Source: Okeania sp. KiyG1
GTDB lineage: Bacteria; Cyanobacteriota; Cyanobacteriia; Cyanobacteriales; Microcoleaceae
Reading direction: 5' to 3'
Assembly (NCBI RefSeq): GCF_014132355.1
Contig: NZ_BLZO01000094.1
Location: 1 to 64,000 of the forward strand
DNA: 64,000 nucleotides
The notes below the pieces were generated by a model. It did no database searches, had not been told where the DNA came from, and worked only from the letters and a program-made list of their open reading frames with translations. The position numbers and the translations under genes are program-made. The first letter of the stretch is position 1. Each line of letters begins with the position of its first letter. Below are positions 8,675 through 18,600 of this stretch, piece after piece.

Positions 8675-9390
8675 GAATGAATTTACTCCAACTTCAACAC
8701 CAAAAACTACAGAAGTTGTAGGTGTAGATTTAGGAATTAAGACACTAGCAACACTAAGTAATGGTGAAGTATTCAAGAGTGTTTTTCCTTACAAAAAAGC
8801 GCAAAACAAACTAGCTAAATTACAACGACTACTGAGTAGGAAAGTTAAGCATTCAAGCAATTGGTACAAAGCAGTAGTCAAGCTAGCCAAACAACATAGA
8901 CGAGTAGCTAACATCCGTAAAGACGCACTTCATAAATTGACAACTTACTTAGCCAAAAACCACGGCACTGTTGTCATAGAAGATTTGAATGTGTCTGGTA
9001 TGTTAGCCAACCATAAACTAGCTAAATCAGATAGCAGATAGTGATTGTATGAATTTAGAAGACAGCTTGAATACAAGTGTCAATGGTACGGCTGTGAATT
9101 AGTAGTAGTAGACAGATTTTTTCCATCTTCGTTCGACTTGCTCTAGTTGTGGTCATGTACAGGATATGCCTTTAAACATCAGAACTTATGACTGCCCAGA
9201 ATGCGGTTTATTAATTGACCGAGACTTAAATGCCTCAATTAATTTAAGGAATGCGGTCGGCTTGACCGTTGATGCCTGTGGACGGAGTGCTGCTGACAGT
9301 TCCGGTAGAAGCAGGAAGTAAACAGTAAAATATCGCGCTTGTGACGTTTTATATCGGTTTTATGAAGCAGTAGACAGGCAATACATAGGT

Positions 9391-9603
9391 AATACCATTT
9401 CTCAAAAACTTTTCTACATTTTGTTAAGCAGGGGACCCACCCTAACCCTCCCAGGAGGGGAAATAGGGGAGTGAGGGAGAAATAAAAAGTAATAATAATT
9501 CACATTAACTGGGCTATTATTATCAAAAAGTAATTCTGCCTATTTTAATTAGTTAATAACTGAAGTCTTACCCAAGTATAGCTTTACTTTTAGGAATTGG
9601 TAT
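9391..9603 (-). mobile_element. Small element with AATACCATTT / AATTGGTAT ends (copy 1)
   Basis: The ends read AATACCATTTCTCAAAAAC and TAGGAATTGGTAT. An inverted, clearly homologous copy of nearly equal length is at 57520-57737. Both contain the GGGACCCACCC / CCTCCCAGGAGGGG segment and AACTGGGCTATT. No coding capacity. Confidence 0.7.
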
Positions 9604-9627
9604 AAGAGTGTTACCGTAACTACTCAT

Positions 9628-9732
9628 TGATTTTTGGGAGAAGTCTAAGAGTTGGACTTTCGGGAAAAAACGAATTAAAATAGGTATAGATATGATAAAA
9701 ACTAGACTCAAAAGACAAACAAATTGAGCCAA
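9628..9732 (+). promoter_or_regulatory. Conserved leader of kinase locus 1
   Basis: The roughly 100 bp before the ATG is closely repeated at 21201-21304 and in part at 26706-26782: TGATTTTTGGGAG, TCTAAGAGTT, GACTTTCGG-AAAAAA, GAATTAAAATAGGTATAGA, then CTCAAAAGA. It probably holds the promoter and any shared regulator site. It may also simply be part of the duplicated unit. Confidence 0.5.
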
Positions 9733-12700
9733 ATGATGAATACAAAAACAATTAAAGTTGCTAATTATCAAACCCTTGAACTTATCCACAAAAGCGAGCG
9801 TACCCTAGTCTATCGTGGTAGAAATATCAAAAGCGGGCAACCCGTAATTGTCAAATTAATGGGTCAGGAATATCCTTCCTTTAGCGAATTAGTTCAGTTT
9901 AGAAATCAATACGCCATTGCCAAAAATCTAGACATCCCCGGTATTGTCAAACCATACTCACTCTTGCGTTACAACAATGGCTATGCTCTAATCATGGAAG
10001 ATATAGGAGCCATCTCCCTCGCCGAATATCAGCGCCAATTTTCTATATCTATTGAAAAAGCATTGCAAATAGCTCTTAAAATAGCAGAAATTCTCCATTA
10101 TCTCCATCAAAATCAAATTATTCATAAAGATATCAAACCAGCAAATATATTAATTCATCCAGAAACAAAACAAGTAAAACTAATAGATTTTAGTATCTCA
10201 TCGTTACTGCCGAAAGAAACCCAAAGTTTGCAAACCCCCAATGTTTTAGAAGGAACTCTAGCTTATATTTCTCCAGAACAAACAGGAAGGATGAATAGAG
10301 GGATAGACTATCGCAGCGATTTTTATTCTCTAGGTGTTACGTTTTATGAACTATTGACAGGAAAACGCCCCTTTGAAAGTGAAGACCCTCTAGAACTTGT
10401 CCACGCACATATCGCCAAAACACCTCCGACAATTCCTGAGTACCAAGTACCGACACCCTTAGCCAATATAGTATTCAAATTAATGGCGAAAAATGCGGAA
10501 CAGCGGTATCAAAGTGCTTTGGGGCTAAAATATGACCTGGAAAAATGTAGGATTGAATATGAAGAAACGGGGAAAATTGAGGCATTTGCCTTGGGAGAGC
10601 GGGATTTATGCGATCGCTTTTTAATCCCAGAAAAACTATACGGACGGGAAAAAGAAGTACAAAGTTTGCTTGATGTCTTTGAAAGAGTAGTATCCCCCCC
10701 AACCCCCCTTGGTAAGGGGGGAGGAGCAGAAATGATGCTAGTAGCGGGATATTCTGGTATAGGTAAAACCGCTGTAGTTAACGAAGTACACAAACCCATC
10801 ACCAGGCAAAAAGGGTACTTTATCAAAGGAAAATTCGACCAATTCAATCGCAATATTCCTTTCTCTGCCTTTGTTCAAGCCTTCCGAGACTTAATGGGGC
10901 AATTACTGGGAGAATCTGATGCCGAATTGCAACAGTGGAAAGCCAAAATCCTGGAAGCAGTGGGAGAAAATGGGCAAGTTCTCATTGATGTCATTCCCGA
11001 ACTCGAAAGGATTATTGGACAACAGTCTCCTGTACCCGAACTCTCTGGCAGTGCTGCTCAGAACCGCTTTAACCTCCTGTTTGAGAAATTTATCGCCGTC
11101 TTCACAACAATTGAGCATCCCTTAACCCTATTTCTTGATGACTTGCAATGGGCAGATTCAGCATCATTAAATTTATTGAAAGTGCTGATGGGAGACAGTC
11201 GGACGGGGTATTTGCTGCTGTTGGGAGCATATAGAGATAACGAAGTTTTCCCAGCTCATCCTTTGATGTTATGTTTGTCAGAGTTGGAGAAGCAGGAAGC
11301 AGTAGTTTCGACGGTTACTCTGGCCCCCTTATCTGTGAATCATATCAATCAATTGGTGGCAGAAACTCTCAGTTGTGCGGTAGAGTTAGCCACTCCCTTA
11401 ACAGATTTAATCTATCAAAAGACGAAAGGAAATCCCTTCTTTACCAACCAATTCTTAAAAGCACTCTATGAAGATGATTTGATTACTTTTAATCAAAATT
11501 TGGGATATTGGGAATGTGATTTAGTGAAGGTGCGAGATGCTGCTATCACTGATGATGTGGTGGAATTTATGGCGGGACGGTTATATAAGTTACCGGAAAC
11601 TACCCAAAACGCCCTGAAATTAGCGGCTTGTATCGGCAATCAATTCGACCTAGAGACCTTAGCAATTACCAGCAAAACCTCTTCCGAAGAAGTGGCCACC
11701 AATCTGTGGAGCGCCCTGCGAGAAGGGTTGATTTTACCTCAGAGCGAAGCCTATAAATTTTTTCAAGAATGGGAAAAAGACGAAGAAAAAGCAGATGGTA
11801 TTGCCGTTGGTTATCGCTTCCTGCATGACCGCGTGCAACAAGCTGCTTATTCTTTGATTCCGGAAGAGCAAAGAAAAATAACTCATTTTAATATTGGCAC
11901 GTTATTACTGGAGAAAACCCCAGAAGCTCAACTAGAAGAAGGAATTTTTGAGATTATTTCTCATCTGAATCGGGGGATAGAACTGATTACCACTAACGAG
12001 AAACAAATGCAACTGTGTAAGTTGAATTTATTAGGAACTCGAAAAGCCAAATCTTCCACAGCTTATATCGTGGCTTGGGAATATTTAGAAACAGGAATTC
12101 AACTCCTGGAGGAAAATAGTTGGGAAGCTGATTATGAACTTACACTGAATCTATACACAGAAGCTGTAGAGATAAGTTATCTCAAGAGTAATTTTGAAAC
12201 GATGGAAAAAATGGCAGAAATTGTTCTCAGCCAAGCTCGCAATATTCTGGATCGGGTCAAGGTGTATGAGATGCAGGTTCAGCGTCTCTCTGTTCAGAAT
12301 CAATTTGTTGAGGCCATTGAGGTAGGATTAGACTGCCTAAAACTCTTGGGGGTTGATTTACCATTAGAACCAACAACGGAAGAAGCTGGCAGTTGGCTCG
12401 AGAAAACAAATATTGCTCTGGATAATTTTTCAGATGAAGCGATAATTGAACTTCCCGACATGACAGACCGGAAAATTAAAGCAGTTATGGGAATGCTATC
12501 ACGCTTGATTCCACCTTGTTACTTCGGTCGTCCCAGCTTATTATCTATCATTGTGTGTCAGTCGGTCTTGTTATCCTTGGAATATGGGAACACTTTCGAT
12601 ACACCCCCCGCTTTTAGCTCCTATGCTATGGTTTTGTGTAGTTCCAATGATATATCCAGAGGGTATAGAACTGGAAACGCTGGAATACAAATTCTCAAGA

Positions 12701-15135
12701 AACAAAACAGTAACCCGCGTAAAGCAATAGTATACAATATGTTTTATGCTCATGTCTCTCATTGGAGTCAACATTCTCGTCATAGCATTGCAGCTTTGCA
12801 CGAAGGCTACCAAAGTAGCATTAATGTTGGCGATCTAGAATATGCAGCTTATACTTTAAACAATCACAGGGTTTTTAAATATTGCGTAGGAGAAGAACTG
12901 AGTGGGTTGATACCCGAATTAAAGCAGTCTGTCGAATTCTGTTATTCGATTCAATTTGAAGGAACAGCCTTGCATATCGCTACTATATTGCAGACTGTTC
13001 ATAACTTAATTCATTTGTCCGAGTGTCCTTGGTCTCTGCAAGGGAAGTTTTATGATGAAACTACAACAGTCGAGATATTCCAGAAAAATAGTAATATCGC
13101 AGCACTCACGATTCACAACTGGAGCAAGATATATCTAAACTATCTGTTTGAAGGAGATTTAGATGTTGTCTATTTCCTTTCTGAAGTAGAAGAAGCTCTC
13201 AATTCACTTGTGGGGCATGTATTTTTTCCTATTTTTACGTTCATTGCTGGTTTGACTTATCTTTCTCTGGCAGGGGAAGAGATAGGCGAACAGAGGAATC
13301 AATATCTCGAACAAGGGAAAAAATTTAGCGACCGCGTTGAATTATGGGCAACTTATGCGCCAATGAATTATCAGCATAAATCAGATTTGATGCAAGCGGA
13401 AAAATGTCGGGTATTGGGACAGAAATTAGAAGCAATAGAACTCTACGACAAAGCCATAGCTGGAGCTCAAGAAAACGAATACATTCAAGAAGAAGCTCTT
13501 GCCAACGAACTCGCAGCCAAGTTCTACCTCGACTGGGGCAAAGAAACGGTTGCTGAAGCCTATATGCAAAAAGCTTATTATTGTTACGCTCACTGGGGAG
13601 CCAAAGCTAAAACCGACCACCTCAAAAAACGCTATCCCCAACTGCTCTGCTCCATTCTCCAACGACAACAATTGGGTTTGACTGCCAACAGTAAGATAAC
13701 TACTCTCACCAAAGGAACAGTTTCCAGCACAAGTACAGGAACTGGAGAACTGTTAGATTTAGCTAGTTTAATGAAAGCCTCCCGCAACCTTTCCGAGGAA
13801 ATAGACCTTGATCGCGCCATTACCAACTTTATGGAAGTTATCCAAGAAAACGCTGGAGCTGAAACTGTGGCTATCATGCTCTTTGAAGCAGATACTCTCA
13901 TGCTGAAAGCTCACGCGACAAAAGAGGAAATGTCTGTAATCAGCATTCCGGTTGAAACAAGTAACGATGTTCCCCTAACCCTCATTAATCAAGTCAAAAA
14001 CACGCGATCGCACCTAGTCCTCGATAATGCCAAAGAAGACAACAACTATAGCCGAGATGACTACATCCAAAAGCATCAACCAAAGTCTATCTTATGTATA
14101 CCTTTAATTGATAGAGGCCAACTCATAGGCATTCTCTACTTGGAAAACAATCAAACCAGTGGTGCATTCACCAGCGACCGCATCGAAATTTTGAATTTGC
14201 TATGTTCCCAAGCCGCCATAGCGCTCCAAAATGCCAAATTATATGATAAAGAACAACAAGCACGGAACGACTTACAACAAGCCTTAACAGATTTACAACA
14301 GGCACAATTGCAACTTGTTCAAAGTGAAAAAATGGCAACCTTGGGCAATCTTGTCGCGGGAGTCGCCCACGAGATTAATAATCCTGTTGGCTTTATTGGT
14401 GGCAATGTGGATGCAGCTCAAGAACATTTGCAAGATTTGCTATCTATTCTTTCTCTCTATCAAGAAAACACATCTCCTCCTAAAGAAATTGCCGAAGAGA
14501 TCGAAGAGCTGGAACCAGATTTTATTGCTGAAGATTTTCCCAAACTAATTGGGTCAATGGAAGAGGGATGCAATATCATTCGCAATATCAGCAAGTCTCT
14601 ACGAACGTTTTCCCGCACCGATACCGCCAGCAAAACCGAGTTTAATCTGCACGATGGGATAGATAGCACCTTATTAATCTTAAAATACCGTCTGAAAGGA
14701 AACGAGCAAAGACCAACCATTGAAATTGTCAAAAAATATGGGGATATTCCCCTATTGAAATGCTATCCTGGGCAAATCAATCAAGTGTTTATGAACTTAT
14801 TGGCAAATGCCATAGATGCTTTAGATGAAAGCAATGAAGGAAAAACATTTGCCGATATCGAAAAAGAACCAAATCAGATTACCATTGTCACAGAATTAAG
14901 CGGAGACAATAAGCAGGTCATCGTGCGAATTGCTGACAATGGAATGGGAATGCCAGAAGAGGTGAAGTCTAGGCTATTCGAGCAAGGATTTACCACCAAA
15001 GGAGTGGGCAAAGGAACGGGTTTGGGGATGGCGATCGCCAAGTCTATCATCGTCGAAAAACATCAAGGTAGCATCAGCGTTAATTCAGAAATTGGTGTCG
15101 GAACAGAATTTATAATCTTTCTACCCATGATATAG
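9733..15135 (+). CDS. Hybrid Ser/Thr kinase - ATPase - GAF - histidine kinase, HstK-like (paralogue 1)
   Basis: About 1800 aa, unsplit. The start ATG at 9733 matches the start of paralogue 3; an in-frame TTG at 9724 is less likely. Order: Ser/Thr kinase (about 10-270) with IVKLMG, catalytic loop HKDIKPAN (about 130), DFS instead of DFG (about 151) and [21 protein letters not shown]-like ATPase with Walker A GYSGIGKT (about 340) and Walker B LFLDDLQWAD (about 466); a long alpha-helical repeat region (about 650-1320); GAF (about 1350-1500); coiled coil; histidine kinase with H-box VAGVAHEINNP (His about 1545), N-box NLLANAIDAL, G1 DNGMGMP and G2 GTGLGMAIA. No receiver domain is attached, so an unlinked response regulator is expected. 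The family is represented by HstK of Anabaena/Nostoc. The histidine-kinase module differs more from the other three paralogues than the kinase module does. Ligand and partner are unknown. Confidence 0.9.
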   Translation: MMNTKTIKVANYQTLELIHKSERTLVYRGRNIKSGQPVIVKLMGQEYPSFSELVQFRNQYAIAKNLDIPGIVKPYSLLRYNNGYALIMEDIGAISLAEYQRQFSISIEKALQIALKIAEILHYLHQNQIIHKDIKPANILIHPETKQVKLIDFSISSLLPKETQSLQTPNVLEGTLAYISPEQTGRMNRGIDYRSDFYSLGVTFYELLTGKRPFESEDPLELVHAHIAKTPPTIPEYQVPTPLANIVFKLMAKNAEQRYQSALGLKYDLEKCRIEYEETGKIEAFALGERDLCDRFLIPEKLYGREKEVQSLLDVFERVVSPPTPLGKGGGAEMMLVAGYSGIGKTAVVNEVHKPITRQKGYFIKGKFDQFNRNIPFSAFVQAFRDLMGQLLGESDAELQQWKAKILEAVGENGQVLIDVIPELERIIGQQSPVPELSGSAAQNRFNLLFEKFIAVFTTIEHPLTLFLDDLQWADSASLNLLKVLMGDSRTGYLLLLGAYRDNEVFPAHPLMLCLSELEKQEAVVSTVTLAPLSVNHINQLVAETLSCAVELATPLTDLIYQKTKGNPFFTNQFLKALYEDDLITFNQNLGYWECDLVKVRDAAITDDVVEFMAGRLYKLPETTQNALKLAACIGNQFDLETLAITSKTSSEEVATNLWSALREGLILPQSEAYKFFQEWEKDEEKADGIAVGYRFLHDRVQQAAYSLIPEEQRKITHFNIGTLLLEKTPEAQLEEGIFEIISHLNRGIELITTNEKQMQLCKLNLLGTRKAKSSTAYIVAWEYLETGIQLLEENSWEADYELTLNLYTEAVEISYLKSNFETMEKMAEIVLSQARNILDRVKVYEMQVQRLSVQNQFVEAIEVGLDCLKLLGVDLPLEPTTEEAGSWLEKTNIALDNFSDEAIIELPDMTDRKIKAVMGMLSRLIPPCYFGRPSLLSIIVCQSVLLSLEYGNTFDTPPAFSSYAMVLCSSNDISRGYRTGNAGIQILKKQNSNPRKAIVYNMFYAHVSHWSQHSRHSIAALHEGYQSSINVGDLEYAAYTLNNHRVFKYCVGEELSGLIPELKQSVEFCYSIQFEGTALHIATILQTVHNLIHLSECPWSLQGKFYDETTTVEIFQKNSNIAALTIHNWSKIYLNYLFEGDLDVVYFLSEVEEALNSLVGHVFFPIFTFIAGLTYLSLAGEEIGEQRNQYLEQGKKFSDRVELWATYAPMNYQHKSDLMQAEKCRVLGQKLEAIELYDKAIAGAQENEYIQEEALANELAAKFYLDWGKETVAEAYMQKAYYCYAHWGAKAKTDHLKKRYPQLLCSILQRQQLGLTANSKITTLTKGTVSSTSTGTGELLDLASLMKASRNLSEEIDLDRAITNFMEVIQENAGAETVAIMLFEADTLMLKAHATKEEMSVISIPVETSNDVPLTLINQVKNTRSHLVLDNAKEDNNYSRDDYIQKHQPKSILCIPLIDRGQLIGILYLENNQTSGAFTSDRIEILNLLCSQAAIALQNAKLYDKEQQARNDLQQALTDLQQAQLQLVQSEKMATLGNLVAGVAHEINNPVGFIGGNVDAAQEHLQDLLSILSLYQENTSPPKEIAEEIEELEPDFIAEDFPKLIGSMEEGCNIIRNISKSLRTFSRTDTASKTEFNLHDGIDSTLLILKYRLKGNEQRPTIEIVKKYGDIPLLKCYPGQINQVFMNLLANAIDALDESNEGKTFADIEKEPNQITIVTELSGDNKQVIVRIADNGMGMPEEVKSRLFEQGFTTKGVGKGTGLGMAIAKSIIVEKHQGSISVNSEIGVGTEFIIFLPMI

Positions 15136-15681
15136 AATCAGGTTGAATAGTTATTGTATAGTTGGGAGTAGGGGACCCACCCCTAGCCCCTCCCAGGAGG
15201 GGAATTTGGGGAGTGGGGAGTGGGGAGATTAAAGGCTTGAAGTAATTATAGAATTATCAACATATACTATATAATCGGATTCTATCTAGAAATTGTTGGC
15301 ATTGGGCTGACTTTAGTGTATAGTATTAATCTACATTACTCAGGAGTCAGGAGTCATATCAAATCCGGTTAAATACTTATTATATGAGATGGGGGGATGG
15401 GGAGATGGGGAGATGGGGGGATGGGGAGATGGGGGATGGGGGGATGGGGAGATTTAAGGCGAGAAAGTGTGGATAGAATTATAAACATATACTGTATAAC
15501 CGGATTCTATATCAGGAGGGAAGAAAGAAGAAACCGAAACAGGAGTAGAAGGAGAAAGTTTTTTGTTTGCTGGCGCACAACGTATTAACGCGGAGCGCGG
15601 AAGGGACTCCGATCGGGAATGATATCATACCTCAAATCACTAACGCCAAATTGTTTAACAAACCAGAAACAAATTATCAAC
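15136..15681. other. Repeat-rich spacer between kinase loci 1 and 2
   Basis: Contains a GGGACCCACCCC / CCTCCCAGGAGGGG repeat, GGGGAGTG runs, two copies of an ATATACTATATAACCGGATTC-like motif (about 15255-15290 and 15485-15512) and GGGGAGATG microsatellite (15387-15460). Open frames here are low-complexity. Nothing here resembles the leader shared by loci 1, 3 and 4. Confidence 0.6.
15356..15512. mobile_element. Putative small element with AATCCGGTTA inverted ends
   Basis: The left end is ATATCAAATCCGGTTAAATAC and the right end is the complement of ATATAGAATCCGGTTATACAG. The interior is microsatellite. Solo ends of the family are near 1735-1760, 15245-15290, 35165-35205 and 62285-62325. I cannot define a target duplication. 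Confidence 0.5.
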
Positions 15682-18600
15682 ATGATACCCAACTTACCTA
15701 ATTATCAAATCACAGAGCAACTGTACGCAGGTACCCGCACTCTAGTCTATCGAGGTATCCGTAACAGTGACGAGCAACCTATCGTTATCAAACTACTACG
15801 AAACAAATACCCAAACTTTAACGAAATAGTTCAATTTCGCAACCAATATACTATTGCTCAAAATCTCGACTTTCCTAATATTATTAAAGCTTTAAGCCTA
15901 GAAGTTTATGATAATAGCTATGCCTTAATTATGGAAGACATGGGTGGAATTTCCCTATCTAATTATCTCCAAATAGTCACAGATAAAAATCCTCAATGTA
16001 AATATTTATCTTTAACAGAATTTCTGGAAATAGCCATCCCCCTTACAGAAACCCTGCACTATCTTTACCAAAATCTAGTCATTCACAAAGACATAAAACC
16101 TGCCAACATTCTAATTAATCCCCAGACTAAACAAATTAAATTAATTGACTTTAGTATTGCCTCTCTTCTCCCAAGGGAGACCCAAGAAATTCAGAACCCT
16201 AATATCTTAGAAGGCACATTAGCCTATATTTCTCCCGAACAAACAGGTAGAATGAATCGAGGTATAGATTATCGCAGCGACTTTTATTCCTTGGGAGTAA
16301 CATTCTATGAATTATTGACAGGAAAACTACCATTTGTCTCAGAAGATGCAATGGAATTATTACATTTTCATTTAGCAAAAGAACCCATAAAAATACACGA
16401 AATCAATTCAAAAATACCACTGGAATTATCAAAGATTGTCAGCAAATTAATGGCAAAAAATGCCGAAATACGTTATCAGAGTGCATTGGGAATTAAGCAT
16501 GATTTAGAGCTGTGTTTAACTCAACTTCAAGAAACCGGAAAAATATCAGATTTTGAACTGGGAAAACGAGATATTAGCGATAGATTTATGATTCCCGAAA
16601 AACTCTATGGTCGGGAAATAGAAGTTAATCAACTCTTAGATGCTTTTGAACGAGTTAGTAATCCCCCCCAGACCTCCCTTAGTAAGGAGGGGGAAGGAAG
16701 AGCGGAATTGATGTTAGTTGCAGGTTTTTCAGGCATAGGAAAAACCGCAGTTATCAATGAAGTTCATAAACCTATTGTTCGACAACAAGGTTATTTTATT
16801 CAAGGCAAATATGACCAATTTAATCGCAACATTCCTTTTTCTGCTTTTGTGCAAGCTTTCCGGGATTTAATGGAGCAATTATTATCAGAATCAGAAGCCA
16901 AAGTAGAAAATTGGAAAACTAATATTCTCGCAGCAGTAGGAGAAAACGGACAAGTATTAATAGATGTAATTCCTGAGTTAGAAAACATCATTGGGAAACA
17001 ACCAGCAGTCATTGAATTATCGGGAACAGCAGCCCAAAATCGGTTTAATTTATTATTTCAAAAATTTGTCAAAGTCTTCACAAGTAAAGAACATCCCTTA
17101 GTAATATTTTTAGATGACTGGCAATGGGCAGATTCTGCCTCATTAAATCTGCTGAAATTATTGGTGCAAGATACAGAATATTTATTATTATTAGGAGCTT
17201 ATCGGGATAATGAAGTTTCCCCAGTTCATCCCTTTATTTTAACCATAGATGAAATTGTGAAAACTGAAGCAACGGTAAACACAATTACTTTAACCCCGTT
17301 AAGTGAATCCGATCTAAATTTGTTAGTAGCAGATACACTGAATTGTGAATCATCTGTTGCCCAACCTTTAACAAAATTGGTATATCAAAAAACAAAGGGA
17401 AATCCTTTTTTTACCACTCAGTTTATCAAAGCATTATATGACGAAAAATTAATTCGCTTTAATTGGAATATCCAACATTGGGAATGTGATATTACTCAAG
17501 TTAAAGCATTAGCAATTACAGATGATGTTGTAGAATTTATGGCATTACAATTGCAGAAATTACCAACAGAAAATCAGGAAATTATTAAACTAGCAGCTTG
17601 TATTGGGGCAGGTTTTGATTTGAATACGTTAGGAATTGTGACTGAGAAATTACCTCAAAAAATAGCTACAGATTTATGGAAAGCATTACAGGAAGGCTTG
17701 GTAATTCCCACTACAAAAATCTATAAATTCTTTACCCAATCTGATAGTGAGGAAGTCAGATATGCTTCAGCAAATCCCAGTTATCGATTTTTACACGACC
17801 GCGTTCAACAAGCAGCCTATTCCTTAATTCTTGAGGAGCAAAAACAGTCAATTCATCTGAAAATTGGTCAACTGCTCCAAGAAAATTTATCAGACATAGA
17901 AAAGCAAGAAAAACTCTTTGATATTGTCGGACATTTGAATTTAGCAATTGAGTTAATTACTCTACCAAGAGAGCGGGAAAACCTAGCAAGACTTAACTTA
18001 GCAGCTGCACAAAAAGCCAGAAATTCAACTGCTTACGTTGCTGCTAGAAATTTTGTGCAAACCGGAATTAATTTGCTTCCCACAGACTGTTGGCAAAGTC
18101 AGTATGAATTAACCCTAAATCTGTATGTGACTGCCACAGAAACTGCTTACTTAAATGCTGATTTTGAGGGTATGGAAGAAATGGCTACCTTAGTTTTGGA
18201 ATCGGCTAAAACAATACTAGACAAAGTAAAAATTTATGAGATTAAAATCAACGCACTCACAGGTAGAACTCAGATATTAGAAGCACTCGCTGTCGGCCAA
18301 AAAGCCCTCGAACAATTGGATATTACATGGCCTTTAGAACCAGACGAAGCCTTTATTGAGCAAGCATTACACACCCTGGATCAGCAACTTAAAGACAAAC
18401 AAATAGAGGAATTAATTAACCTACCTGTAATGAGTGAACCTCGAATAATTGCCGCGATGCAATTGTTAGCAATTTTGTTTCCGCCTATTTTCCAAGCAAA
18501 ATCTGCCTTGTTGCCTCTACTGGGTGCGACAATGGTTAGTTTATCCCTAAAATTTGGGAATACTTCCGCATCAAGCATCGGGTATGCAACCTATGGCTTC

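Larger units (their letters stand above)
8135..9321 (+). pseudogene. Broken IS200/IS605-family tnpB (OrfB)
   Basis: Reading across three frames gives a nearly full TnpB. The N-terminus is MKSIRTKLKLNNKQKTLMAQ; RuvC-like residues are in VGVDLGIKTLATL (Asp), VVIEDLNVSGML (Glu) and LIDRDLNASINL (Asp); the zinc finger is CSSCGHV then CPECG. Damage: a frameshift near 8474-8497, where a 24-bp interspersed repeat is inserted; TAG and TGA at 9039-9044; and a further shift near 9135. The correct frame between parts one and two reads PIELNGWNHKLPFIG. A 28-bp palindrome is embedded in frame at 8647-8674 and another 24-bp repeat at 8400-8423. No tnpA partner is present. It cannot make active protein as written. 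Confidence 0.9.

Noticed and set aside
8135-9321. tnpB as an active RNA-guided nuclease locus
   Set aside because: All RuvC residues can be traced but frameshifts and stops break the frame and no defined right-end RNA could be delimited.
15397-15588. Open frame translating to MGRWGDGG repeats
   Set aside because: It is translated microsatellite.
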